Source of the DNA: Streptomyces chartreusis NRRL 3882
Lineage (GTDB): Bacteria > Actinomycetota > Actinomycetes > Streptomycetales > Streptomycetaceae
NCBI RefSeq assembly: GCF_900236475.1
Contig: NZ_LT963352.1
Location: 2,046,001 to 2,110,000, forward strand
Reading direction: 5' to 3'
DNA: 64,000 nucleotides
A program made the position numbers and the translations under genes. Positions 15,691 through 23,765 of the stretch are shown here, in pieces; position 1 is the stretch's first letter, and every line of letters starts with the position of its first letter. The notes below the pieces were generated by a model. The model did not search any database. It was not told the DNA's origin and saw nothing but the letters and a program-made list of their open reading frames with translations.

Positions 15691-17082
15691 TCAGTTCGAC
15701 AGACGGTCCAGGATGCGCGGGCCGAGGTCGGTGACGTCGCCCGCTCCCATGGTGAGAACGAGATCCCCCGGCTTCGCCATTCCCGCGACCACGGCGGGCA
15801 CGTCCGCCTTGTCGTGCACCGGCGTCACGTCCGCGCCCGCCGCCCGGGCCGCCTCGATGATCAGCTCGCTGGTCACGCCGGGGACCGGGTCCTCACGGGC
15901 CGGGTAGATGTCCAGCACGACCGAGGCGTCCGCCAGGGCCAGGGACTGGCCCATCTCCTTGCCCAGCTCCTGCGTCCGCGAGAAGAGGTGCGGCTGGAAG
16001 ACGACCAGGATCCGGGCGTCGCCCGCCGCGCCGCGCATGGCTTCCAGGTCGGCGGTCATCTCGGTGGGGTGGTGCGCGTAGGAGTCGATGACCTGCACAC
16101 CCGCGGCCTCGCCCTTGAGCTGGAGCCGCCGCTTCACGCCCGTGTACGCCGCCAGCGCGGGAGCCAGCTCCTCGGCGGGGACGCCGAGCGCCACACCCGC
16201 CGCGAGCGCGGCCACCGCGTTGTGCGCGTAGTGGCGGCCGGGCACGGAGACCGTGAAGGTCAGCTCCTCGCCCTCCAGCACCACGGTGACCTGGCTCTTC
16301 AGGCCCTGCGGCACGACCGACAGGATGCGCACGCCGGCGTCCTGCGACTCGCCGTACGTCACCACCCGCACGCCGCGTCCCGCGACCCGGCGGGTCAGCT
16401 CCCGCGCGCCCTCGTGATCGGCCGCGATCACCAGCGTGCCGCCCTCGGTGACGCGGTCCACGAACGTCTCGAACGACTCGTAGATCTCGTCCATCGACGC
16501 GTAGTTGGCGTGGTGGTCGAGTTCGACGTTGAGGACGATCGCGACCTCGGGCGCGTACTTGTGGAAGCTGCGGTCCGACTCGTCCGCCTCGGCGACGAAG
16601 ATCTCGCCCTCGCCGTGCTGCGCGTTGGAGCCGGGCGCGTCCAGGTCCCCGCCGATCGCGTACGACGGCTTCAGGCCCAGTTCGCTCAGCGACACCGCCA
16701 GCATCGAGGTCGTGGTCGTCTTGCCGTGCGTACCGGCGACCGCGATCGGGCGCAGCCCCTCCATCAGGGCGGCGAGCGCGTCGGAGCGGTGCACGACGGG
16801 GATGCCGAGCTCGGCCGCGCGGGCCAGCTCGGGGTTGTCCTGCCGGATCGCCGACGACACGACCACACAGCTGGCATCGTCGGCCAGGTGCTCCGCGGCG
16901 TGCCCGATGCGCACCGTCACGCCCAGCGCCCGCAGCGCCTCGGCCGTCGCCGACTCCTTGGCGTCACTGCCCGCCACGACGGCCCCGCGCTGCGCGAGGA
17001 TCTTCGCGATCCCCGACATCCCGGCCCCACCGATGCCGATGAAGTGCGGTCGGTCCATGGCGGTGGGAAGGCCGGGTGCCAT
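15691..17082 (-). CDS. murC: UDP-N-acetylmuramate--L-alanine ligase MurC
   Basis: This cytoplasmic ATP-dependent ligase adds L-alanine to UDP-MurNAc, the first amino-acid step of peptidoglycan precursor synthesis. The 463-aa product shows the N-terminal Rossmann motif HFIGIGGAGMSGIA, the Mur ligase P-loop GTHGKTTTTSM, the central-domain block EADESDRSF, and the C-terminal YAHHPTE motif. The ATG at 17082 is preceded by GGGAG at 6 bases and chosen over an ATG 39 bases upstream, which has no such site. It forms an apparent operon with msrB. Confidence 0.97.
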   Translation of the reverse strand: MAPGLPTAMDRPHFIGIGGAGMSGIAKILAQRGAVVAGSDAKESATAEALRALGVTVRIGHAAEHLADDASCVVVSSAIRQDNPELARAAELGIPVVHRSDALAALMEGLRPIAVAGTHGKTTTTSMLAVSLSELGLKPSYAIGGDLDAPGSNAQHGEGEIFVAEADESDRSFHKYAPEVAIVLNVELDHHANYASMDEIYESFETFVDRVTEGGTLVIAADHEGARELTRRVAGRGVRVVTYGESQDAGVRILSVVPQGLKSQVTVVLEGEELTFTVSVPGRHYAHNAVAALAAGVALGVPAEELAPALAAYTGVKRRLQLKGEAAGVQVIDSYAHHPTEMTADLEAMRGAAGDARILVVFQPHLFSRTQELGKEMGQSLALADASVVLDIYPAREDPVPGVTSELIIEAARAAGADVTPVHDKADVPAVVAGMAKPGDLVLTMGAGDVTDLGPRILDRLSN

Positions 17083-17163
17083 GCGTGTCTCCCTGTACGT
17101 GTGCGGAACGTTCAGCGGCACAGCCTATGCCGAAGCGTTCACAGCCGTTGACACCGCCGACGG

Positions 17164-17637
17164 CTACGCCTTGCTGTGCGAGAACAGCTTCAGCACCGGC
17201 ACGCCCACCTTGTGCCGGGCCCGGGAAGCCCAGTCCCGGTGGAAGAACTCCTCCACGTAGTGGGGGTCGGTCAGCACGATGACCTCATCCGCGCCGACCT
17301 CCTCCACCAGGGACTTCAGCGCGTCCAGCGGATGATCCTCGATCAGCCGCCCCTCGGCCCCGCTCCCGGACGCCCGCAACGCCGCGAGTGAGACCTCCAG
17401 CGCCCGCTGCCCGACGCTCAGCGCCTCCTCGCCCTCCGGCGTCTCCCCCTCGCGGACGGCCTCGTCGAGCTCGCCGAGCGCGACGTCGTCGATGGCCCGC
17501 AGCAGCCGGTCCGCCTGCTCGCCGCGCGGCTGGAGCAGCACCTGGAAGGAGACCGGCTCCTCCCCGTGCAAGGTCGTGACGAACTCCACGTCGGCGGACG
17601 TCAGGGCCTTCTCGATCATCAATACGCTTGTGAACAC
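17164..17637 (-). CDS. Conserved actinobacterial protein with USP-like C-terminus
   Basis: A 157-aa acidic protein without membrane segments. The C-terminal half reads like a Rossmann-type alpha/beta unit: LKSLVEEVGADEVIVLTDPHYVEEFFHRDWASRARHKV breaks into a helix, a strand (DEVIVLTDP) and a final strand (GVPVLKLFSH), resembling universal-stress-protein tails. The N-terminal half begins TSVLMIEKALTSADVEFV. It is sometimes labelled indole-3-glycerol-phosphate synthase in Streptomyces; I see no TIM barrel or IGPS motif and the length is far too short. The GTG at 17637 is chosen because GGGG lies 6-9 bases upstream; an ATG six codons later is possible. It lies 81 bases upstream of murC on the same strand. 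Function unknown. Confidence 0.8.
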   Translation of the reverse strand: MFTSVLMIEKALTSADVEFVTTLHGEEPVSFQVLLQPRGEQADRLLRAIDDVALGELDEAVREGETPEGEEALSVGQRALEVSLAALRASGSGAEGRLIEDHPLDALKSLVEEVGADEVIVLTDPHYVEEFFHRDWASRARHKVGVPVLKLFSHSKA

Positions 17638-17888
17638 CAGGCGCCCCTTCTGCTCCCGGGGCCCGCGGCCCCACTCCTCCGTAGGCCGTGCCGGGCCCTG
17701 CGGAAACCATCCTGCCCCGTGTTCGCACGGGCACTGCCGGATCCAGTGTGCCTTCAGGAAACCAAACGGAACGGCACATTCCGTCGATGACCGGACCGGC
17801 GACGACCACCGCCCCGATTCCGGGCCTACCGACCGGTTCGGCTGTGCGGCCGCCGACACCTGTACCCCGTGCCGGGCGGTTCAGTACG

Positions 17889-18704
17889 TCAGGACCGCCC
17901 GTACCGCGTGTACAGGAAGCCGTCCTCCTCCAGCATCGACACCAGCCTGAAGCGCTGCGGCACCGTGACGGCGGGCCCCCCTGCGATGCGCTGCGCGTCG
18001 CCGGCGGTGAGCATCGGGGAGACGGTCAGGCACAGCTCGTCGAGCACACCGGCCGCCACCAGCTGCCCGAGCAGCCGCGGGCCGCCCTCGGTCAGCAGCC
18101 GGGTGTGGCCGAGGGCGGCGAGGGCCTGGACGGCCCGGGCCGGATCCACGCCGATGCCGTCCCCGGCGGTGACCACCCGGGCGCCCGCCTTCTCGGCGGC
18201 GGCGACCCGGTCCGGGGCGGCCGAGGCCCCCGTGAGGATCAGGGTGGGCACCAGGGGCGAGGTGAACAGTGGAAGCGAGAAGTCCAGGTCCAGGCTGGCG
18301 GAGACCACCGCGATCGCGGGTGCGGGGCCCTGCCCGGCCGCCTCCCTCGCCTCCGCGAACTCGGCACGCGCGCGTGCCGGCCGGTACCCCTCCTGGCGCA
18401 CCGTCTGCGCGCCGACGACCACGACGTCCGCCAGCGCCCGCAGTGTGCCGAAGATCCGCATGTCGGTCGCGCTGGAGATGGGCTGCGAACGGCCGTCGTG
18501 CTGGGCGGCCCCGTCCAGCGTGCACACCATGTTGGCGCGCAGCCACGGCAGCGGCCCGCCGGGCCCCGCCGCGGGATAGGCGTACGCGGCGGCCAGCTCG
18601 GCCAGACTCCACTCCCGTCCGGCCCCGTCACGAGCCGCCTCCGCGGGCCTCCCGCCCGGGTCCGGAGCTGCTGTTTCATCGGTCACAGGGAACAGACGTC
18701 GCAT
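17889..18704 (-). CDS. RibD C-terminal-type pyrimidine/dihydrofolate reductase-like protein
   Basis: The 271-aa sequence matches the NADPH-dependent reductase half of RibD: PWLRANMVCTLDGAAQHDGRS, then DMRIFGTLRALADVVVVGAQTVRQEGY, and a C-terminal LLTEGGPRLLGQL and DELCLTVSPML. Enzymes of this family reduce a ribosyl-pyrimidine or related pterin-like substrate. No deaminase domain is attached and no riboflavin genes are nearby, so the physiological substrate is uncertain. The ATG start lies 37 bases from the divergent zapE gene. The 250 bases downstream (17638-17888) contain no gene that I can support. Confidence 0.88.
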   Translation of the reverse strand: MRRLFPVTDETAAPDPGGRPAEAARDGAGREWSLAELAAAYAYPAAGPGGPLPWLRANMVCTLDGAAQHDGRSQPISSATDMRIFGTLRALADVVVVGAQTVRQEGYRPARARAEFAEAREAAGQGPAPAIAVVSASLDLDFSLPLFTSPLVPTLILTGASAAPDRVAAAEKAGARVVTAGDGIGVDPARAVQALAALGHTRLLTEGGPRLLGQLVAAGVLDELCLTVSPMLTAGDAQRIAGGPAVTVPQRFRLVSMLEEDGFLYTRYGRS

Positions 18705-18741
18705 GCCGTGCAGTGTTCCACGCCCCGTAGCATGGTGAACC

Positions 18742-19839
18742 GTGTCCTCCTCCCCTGCCCCCTCCGGAACCGGCCCCATGACCGACGCGGCCCCGCTCTC
18801 CCTGTGCGCGCGTGAGCCGCACGTACCCGCGGATCGGCTGGTCGCCGAGATGGTGCCGCCGCCGCGGTTCGACTCGGTGCGTTTCAGCACGTACATCCCC
18901 GACCCGAACCAGCCGAGCCAGACGGAGGCCGTCCGGGTCCTGGAGGGCTTCGCGGCGGGTCTGGGCGGGACGGCCGACTCGGGCAGGCGGCGGCTGTTCG
19001 GCTTCGGCAGGGCGCCGAAGAAGGCCCCGGCCGGCCCGCGCGGCGTCTACCTCGACGGCGGTTACGGCGTCGGCAAGACCCACCTGCTGGCGTCCCTCTG
19101 GCACGCCACCCCGGCCGAGCCCGCCCGCAAGGCGTTCGGCACCTTCGTGGAGCTGACCAACCTGGTCGGCGCCCTCGGGTTCCAGCAGACCGTCCAGACC
19201 CTGTCCGGCCACCGCCTGCTCTGCATCGACGAGTTCGAGCTCGACGACCCCGGCGACACCGTCCTGGTCTCCACCCTGCTCGGCAAGCTCGTCGACGCGG
19301 GCGTCGCGCTCGCCGCCACCTCCAACACGCTGCCCGGCAAGCTCGGTGAGGGCCGGTTCGCCGCGGCCGACTTCCTGCGCGAGATCCAGGGCCTGTCGGC
19401 CCACTTCCGCGCCCTGCGCATCGACGGCGAGGACTACCGCCACCGCGGCCTGCCCGAGGCGCCGCCGCCGTACTCCGACGAACAGGTGACCACCGCGGCG
19501 CACGCCACCGAGGGCGCCTCACTCGACGCGTTCTCGCCCCTCCTGGAACACCTGGCCCGGGTGCACCCCAGCCGGTACGGCGCCCTGACCGACGGAATCA
19601 AGGCCGTCTGCCTCACCGGCGTGCGGCCGGTTCCCGACCAGTCGACGGCACTCCGGCTCGTCGTCCTCGCGGACCGGCTCTACGACCGTGAAGTGCCCGT
19701 GCTGGCCTCCGGCCTGCCCTTCGACCAGCTCTTCAGCGAGGAGATGCTGAACGGCGGCTACCGCAAGAAGTACTTCCGGGCCATCTCCCGGCTCACCGCC
19801 CTGGCCCGCGACGCGGCCAAGCTGGCGAACTCCCGGTAA
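18742..19839 (+). CDS. zapE: ZapE/AFG1-family cell-division ATPase
   Basis: An AAA+-like P-loop ATPase of 365 aa. The family is known in E. coli for binding FtsZ at the division ring. Walker A is GVYLDGGYGVGKTHLLA and Walker B is LLCIDEFELDDPGD. The AFG1-type C-terminal block FDQLFSEEMLNGGYRKKYFR is present. The GTG at 18742 is used; ATG at 18778 (MTDAAPLSL) would also give a complete protein. It is transcribed away from the RibD-like gene and ends 96 bases before a strong hairpin. Confidence 0.92.
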   Translation: MSSSPAPSGTGPMTDAAPLSLCAREPHVPADRLVAEMVPPPRFDSVRFSTYIPDPNQPSQTEAVRVLEGFAAGLGGTADSGRRRLFGFGRAPKKAPAGPRGVYLDGGYGVGKTHLLASLWHATPAEPARKAFGTFVELTNLVGALGFQQTVQTLSGHRLLCIDEFELDDPGDTVLVSTLLGKLVDAGVALAATSNTLPGKLGEGRFAAADFLREIQGLSAHFRALRIDGEDYRHRGLPEAPPPYSDEQVTTAAHATEGASLDAFSPLLEHLARVHPSRYGALTDGIKAVCLTGVRPVPDQSTALRLVVLADRLYDREVPVLASGLPFDQLFSEEMLNGGYRKKYFRAISRLTALARDAAKLANSR

Positions 19840-19935
19840 CCACAGCCCCAATATCGCGCCAACCGCCGTGCGGCAAGGGTTGGTTCAAGCCAACCCACCC
19901 ACGGTTTTCAGGCTCTCTTCAGCTTGAAACGTTAA

Positions 19936-19967
19936 GTTAACCCTGCAAACGACTTTGCAGGGTTAAC
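19936..19967 (+). terminator. Perfect 14-bp hairpin downstream of zapE
   Basis: Arms 19936-19949 and 19954-19967 are perfectly complementary (GTTAACCCTGCAAA against TTTGCAGGGTTAAC) around a CGAC tetraloop. A weaker stem (GGGTTGG / CCAACCC, 19877-19896) lies between it and zapE. It is followed by TTTCTT, compatible with intrinsic termination. The symmetric AT-rich ends would allow function in both directions. Confidence 0.7.
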
Positions 19968-19974
19968 GTGTTTC

Positions 19975-20013
19975 TTGACCAGCCATTGACCAAGTGTTGG
20001 TCATCGCTAGATG
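19975..20013 (+). promoter_or_regulatory. Promoter and palindromic operator for the small-protein/carbonic-anhydrase/SulP operon
   Basis: TTGACC (19986-19991) and TAGATG (20008-20013) are 16 bases apart; a second TTGACC lies at 19975-19980. The palindrome TGACCA-AGTGT-TGGTCA (19987-20003) overlaps the -35 element and spacer, where a dimeric repressor would block RNA polymerase. The cognate regulator is not in the window. Confidence 0.5.
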
Positions 20014-20037
20014 TGCGAATCACCTGAAGGGGGGCGC

Positions 20038-20466
20038 ATGTACCGAGGTACGACGGCACGGACCGTGGTGTCGCTCCTCGCCGCCGTCCTGCTCGCCCTT
20101 CAGTTCTTCGCACCGACGGCATCCTTCGCATCCGCGCACACGCCCAGTGAAGTCGAGGCCAAGGCTCAGCCCGGAACTGAACCCTCCGGCATGTCTTCGC
20201 GCCCCGGAACCAAATCTTCCGGGAAGGCTCTGCGCGACGAGATCGCGACCTGCCGCGCCGGACACCACGGGGGCCCGACCGGCCCCCTGCGGACCCGCGA
20301 CCGGTTCCACAGCACCGACTCCGCGCCCTCGGCGCCCGAGCGGACCCCGCTGAGGCACATGACGCCGACAGCACCGGACCGGGACAGACCCGGCGTCGCG
20401 CACGAACGCACGTCGAGATCCTCGGCGTCGCACACTCCGGCAGCGCTTCAGGTCTTCCGCTGCTGA
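20038..20466 (+). CDS. Small secreted Streptomyces protein upstream of carbonic anhydrase
   Basis: A 142-aa protein with a clear signal peptide: MYRGTTARTV, then a hydrophobic stretch (VSLLAAVLLALQFFAP) and a likely cut after ASFASA. The mature part is rich in Pro, Thr, Ser, Arg and His and looks disordered. It has two Cys, one in IATCRAG and one as the last residue. I recognise no catalytic motif. A GGGGGG element lies 4-9 bases before the ATG. The gene is first in a probable operon with carbonic anhydrase and SulP (82 bases, then 8 bases apart), which suggests an exported accessory role. That link is inferred from position only. Confidence 0.75.
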   Translation: MYRGTTARTVVSLLAAVLLALQFFAPTASFASAHTPSEVEAKAQPGTEPSGMSSRPGTKSSGKALRDEIATCRAGHHGGPTGPLRTRDRFHSTDSAPSAPERTPLRHMTPTAPDRDRPGVAHERTSRSSASHTPAALQVFRC

Positions 20467-20548
20467 GGAACTGAGCAGTTCCATCCCCCACCTCTGTCAT
20501 GCCCGTCCGACGCGCCCCCACTGCGCGCCAGGAGGAGTCACCACACTC

Positions 20549-21130
20549 ATGCAACCCCTCATCGACAACGCCCGCATGTTCGGACAGCGCCCTGAGGAGT
20601 TCGCCCGCCTCGCCGAGGGCCAGTCCCCCGACGTCCTGTTCATCACCTGCTCCGACTCCAGGGTCGTACCGGCCCTGATCACGGGCGCCCGGCCCGGCGA
20701 GCTCTTCGAGCTGCGCACCGCGGGCAACATCGTCCCCCCGTACGCCTTGGAGCACCCCACCTCCGAGGCGGCCACCATCGAGTACGCCGTGGAAGTGCTC
20801 GGCGTCAAGGACATCGTGGTCTGCGGCCACTCGCACTGCGGTGCCGTGGGCGCGGTGGTACGGGGCGACGACCTCGCCGCCGTACCGGCGGTGCGCGACT
20901 GGCTCGCGCACGCCGCCGAACAGCCCAAGTGCGAGGACCCGGCCGACCCGACGGTCGCCGAAGCCGTGCAGAACCACGTCCTCACCCAGGTGCTGCGACT
21001 GCGGTCGTACCCGTGCATCGAGCGCCGGCTGGCGGAGGGCCGACTCGGCCTGCACGCATGGTTCTACGAAGTGCACACCGGAACCGTGTGGCAGCACCAC
21101 GCGGAGACCGACACCTTCGAGACCCTGTGA
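20549..21130 (+). CDS. Beta-class carbonic anhydrase
   Basis: The enzyme interconverts CO2 and bicarbonate. The 193 aa are full length for the beta class. The zinc ligands are C34 (ITCSDSR), H94 and C97 (CGHSHCG), with the D36-R38 dyad that defines this class. There is no signal peptide, so it is cytoplasmic. GGAGGAG lies 11 bases before the ATG. The stop is followed 8 bases later by the SulP transporter gene, and the pairing suggests hydration/dehydration coupled to bicarbonate transport. Confidence 0.95.
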   Translation: MQPLIDNARMFGQRPEEFARLAEGQSPDVLFITCSDSRVVPALITGARPGELFELRTAGNIVPPYALEHPTSEAATIEYAVEVLGVKDIVVCGHSHCGAVGAVVRGDDLAAVPAVRDWLAHAAEQPKCEDPADPTVAEAVQNHVLTQVLRLRSYPCIERRLAEGRLGLHAWFYEVHTGTVWQHHAETDTFETL

Positions 21131-21138
21131 GGGACACC

Positions 21139-22629
21139 ATGACCAAGTTCCCTTACCTGAGGCAGGACTTCCTCGCCTCCATCGTCGTCTTCCTCGTCGC
21201 CGTGCCGCTCTGCGTCGGCGTCGCCGTCGCCTCCGGTGTCCCGGCCGAACTCGGCCTGATCACCGGCATCGTGGGCGGCCTCGTCACCGGTTTGATGCCC
21301 GGCAGCAGCCTCCAGGTGTCCGGGCCCGCCGCCGGCATGACCGTGCTGGTCTTCGAGGCCGTCAGCGAGTTCGGGGTGGCCGCACTCGGTGTGATCGTGC
21401 TGCTCGCCGGTCTGCTCCAACTCGCCATGGGCTTCCTCGGGATAGGCCGCTGGTTCAGGGCGATATCCGTCTCCGTCGTCGAGGGCATGCTCTGCGGTAT
21501 CGGTCTGGTCATCATCGCCGGGCAGATCTACGCGGCGGCGGGCCTGAAGGCGCCGGAGACCGGCATCGGCAAGATCGTGGGGCTGCCGGGGGCGTTCGCC
21601 GACGCCCTGGGCAGCACCGAGGCCATGATCTCGCTCGCGATCGGCGCGGGCACGATCGCCGTCATCGTGCTGTGGAAGAAGCTGCCGAAGGCCGTGCAGT
21701 CGGTGCCGGGCGCCCTCGCGGCGGTGGTCCTGGCCACGCTCGCCACGCTCGCCTTCAGCCTGCCGGTCGCCACGGTCGAGGTGGAGGGCCTGCTCGGCGT
21801 CATCCAGCCGCCCGGGGCCGGGGCCTTCGGCGAGCTGGCCGGCCCGGCCATCTGGGGCACCATCATCGCGTTCACGCTGATCGCCTCCGCGGAGAGCCTG
21901 TTCAGCGCGGCGGCCGTGGACCGGCTGCACGACGGTCCGCGCACCCAGTACAACAAGGAGATGATCGCCCAGGGCGCGGGCAACACCGTGTGCGGTCTGC
22001 TCGGCGCGCTGCCCATGACCGCGGTGATCGTACGCAGCTCGGCGAACGTCAACGCGGGTGCGAAGACCAAGGCGTCCCGTGTGCTGCACGGCGTGTGGCT
22101 GCTGCTGTTCGCCGCCGCGATGCCGTGGGCCCTGGCCCTGATCCCGCTCCCCGCCCTGGCCGGCATCCTGGTGCACGCGGGCTGGAAGCTGATCCCGTTC
22201 CGCCAGGTCGCGGCGCTGTGGCGGGCGCACAAGGGTGAGGCGCTGATCCTCGTCGTCACCGCCGTGTCGATCGTCGCGGTGAACATGTTCGAGGGCGTGC
22301 TCATCGGTCTGGCCCTGTCGGTCGTCAAGACCGCCTGGGAGGCCTCGCACGTCAAGCTCGAGGTCATCGACAAGGGCGCCGGTCCGATCCAGGCGTACCT
22401 GTCGGGCAACGCGACCTTCCTGCGGCTGCCGAAGATCCTCGACAGCCTGGAGGCACTGCCCCAGGACCGCCCGGTCGAGCTCGACCTCTCGGGTCTGCAC
22501 CACCTCGACCACGCCTGCCGCACGGCCCTGGAGAGCTGGGCCGAACGCCACAGCGCGACGGGCACGGAGCCGGTGAAGGTCCACGAGCCGGAGCCGTCAC
22601 CGGAGGCCGAGAAGGTCACGGCCGCGTAG
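21139..22629 (+). CDS. SulP-family anion (probably bicarbonate) transporter
   Basis: A 496-aa membrane protein with the SulP core: LRQDFLASIVVFLVAVPLCVGVA at the N-terminus, GLITGIVGGLVTG, and the conserved region around GAGNTVCGLLGALPMTAVI. The C-terminus carries a short STAS-like segment (VELDLSGLHHLDHACRTALE). SulP proteins exchange sulfate, bicarbonate or other anions. Tight linkage to carbonic anhydrase favours bicarbonate, by analogy with known CA-SulP pairs. The ATG is chosen over an overlapping GTG four codons upstream, because GAGGG sits 5 bases before it. A terminator-like hairpin follows. Confidence 0.93.
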   Translation: MTKFPYLRQDFLASIVVFLVAVPLCVGVAVASGVPAELGLITGIVGGLVTGLMPGSSLQVSGPAAGMTVLVFEAVSEFGVAALGVIVLLAGLLQLAMGFLGIGRWFRAISVSVVEGMLCGIGLVIIAGQIYAAAGLKAPETGIGKIVGLPGAFADALGSTEAMISLAIGAGTIAVIVLWKKLPKAVQSVPGALAAVVLATLATLAFSLPVATVEVEGLLGVIQPPGAGAFGELAGPAIWGTIIAFTLIASAESLFSAAAVDRLHDGPRTQYNKEMIAQGAGNTVCGLLGALPMTAVIVRSSANVNAGAKTKASRVLHGVWLLLFAAAMPWALALIPLPALAGILVHAGWKLIPFRQVAALWRAHKGEALILVVTAVSIVAVNMFEGVLIGLALSVVKTAWEASHVKLEVIDKGAGPIQAYLSGNATFLRLPKILDSLEALPQDRPVELDLSGLHHLDHACRTALESWAERHSATGTEPVKVHEPEPSPEAEKVTAA

Positions 22630-22656
22630 CGACGTAGCCGGAACTCCCACACCCCT

Positions 22657-22691
22657 GGTCCGGGGCGTGCCCCAGGGGCGCGCCCCGGACC
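22657..22691 (+). terminator. GC-rich hairpin downstream of the SulP gene
   Basis: GGTCCGGGGCG and CGCCCCGGACC form an 11-bp perfect stem with a 13-nt loop, 27 bases after the SulP stop. There is no U-run, as is usual for Streptomyces terminators. Confidence 0.65.
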
Positions 22692-22793
22692 TTCGCGTGT
22701 GCGGCCCCGGCCCCGAGGCATGGCCCCGACCCCGAGTCCAGGCATATCGTTACAGCAACGGACGAATCGGGACCTCTGGACGGGGAGGTCGGC

Positions 22794-23675
22794 ATGGTCG
22801 AAGAGCTGATCGGGGCGGTGGCGGCGGCCGGAGCCGGAGGGCTGGTCTATCTGGCCTCGGCGGCGCGGGTCGTCAAGCAGTACGAGCGCGGGGTCGTGTT
22901 CCGGCTCGGGCGGCTGCACGGGGAGGTGCGGCGGCCGGGGTTCAATCTCATCGTCCCCGCGGTGGACCGGATGCGTAAGGTCAACCTGCAGATCGTGACC
23001 ATGCCGGTGCCCGCCCAGGAGGGCATCACCCGCGACAACGTGACCGTGCGGGTCGACGCGGTCGTGTACTTCAAGGTCGTGGACCCCGCGGCCGCGGTCG
23101 TCAACGTCGAGGACTACCGTTTCGCCGTCTCCCAGATGGCACAGACCTCCCTGCGCTCGATCATCGGCAAGAGCGAACTGGACGACCTCCTGTCCAACCG
23201 CGAGAAGCTCAACCAGGGCCTGGAGCTGATGATCGACAGCCCGGCCGTGGAATGGGGGGTGACCATCGACCGGGTGGAGATCAAGGACGTGTCCCTGCCC
23301 GACACGATGAAGCGCTCCATGGCCCGCCAGGCCGAGGCCGACCGCGAGCGGCGCGCCCGGGTGATCAACGCCGACGCCGAGTACCAGGCCTCGAAGAAAC
23401 TGGCCCAGGCCGCCCACCAGATGGCCGACACGCCCTCCGCGCTCCAGCTCCGCCTGCTCCAGACGGTCATGGCGGTGGCGGCGGAGAAGAACTCCACGCT
23501 GGTACTGCCCATCCCGGTGGAGCTCCTGCGGTTCCTGGAGCGGGGCCACCAGGAGGGAGCCCCCGAGGAAGGGGCCCGCCAGGAGGGAAGCCGGCAGGCA
23601 CCGGCGCCGGTGGAACACCCCGTCGACACGACAGAACAGGCCATCGACGAGCTGCGGCGCGCGGTCGAGCAGTGA
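22794..23675 (+). CDS. SPFH/band 7 (slipin-type) membrane protein
   Basis: A 293-aa protein with one N-terminal membrane segment followed by a band 7 domain: VVKQYERGVVFRLGRL, PGFNLIVPAVDRM, QEGITRDNVTVRVDAVVYFKV, and the slipin signature SLRSIIGKSELDDLLSNRE. Two coiled-coil-like blocks (ARQAEADRERRARVINADAE) follow, then an Ala/Glu/Gln-rich tail. Such proteins oligomerise in the membrane and organise microdomains. No NfeD partner gene is adjacent, and the gene appears to be single. GGGGAGG precedes the ATG. Confidence 0.92.
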   Translation: MVEELIGAVAAAGAGGLVYLASAARVVKQYERGVVFRLGRLHGEVRRPGFNLIVPAVDRMRKVNLQIVTMPVPAQEGITRDNVTVRVDAVVYFKVVDPAAAVVNVEDYRFAVSQMAQTSLRSIIGKSELDDLLSNREKLNQGLELMIDSPAVEWGVTIDRVEIKDVSLPDTMKRSMARQAEADRERRARVINADAEYQASKKLAQAAHQMADTPSALQLRLLQTVMAVAAEKNSTLVLPIPVELLRFLERGHQEGAPEEGARQEGSRQAPAPVEHPVDTTEQAIDELRRAVEQ

Positions 23676-23765
23676 GCCACGCTACGCGCGTGGTTCCCGC
23701 GACCCGCAGCAGGTGATAGACACAGCGGGATCACAGTTCCTGTCCGCCAGCAGGAAGGTTTCCCC

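Noticed and set aside
17638..17888. N-terminal extension of the USP-like gene to 17859
   Set aside because: The extra residues are unlike a protein domain and the GTG at 17637 has its own ribosome-binding site.
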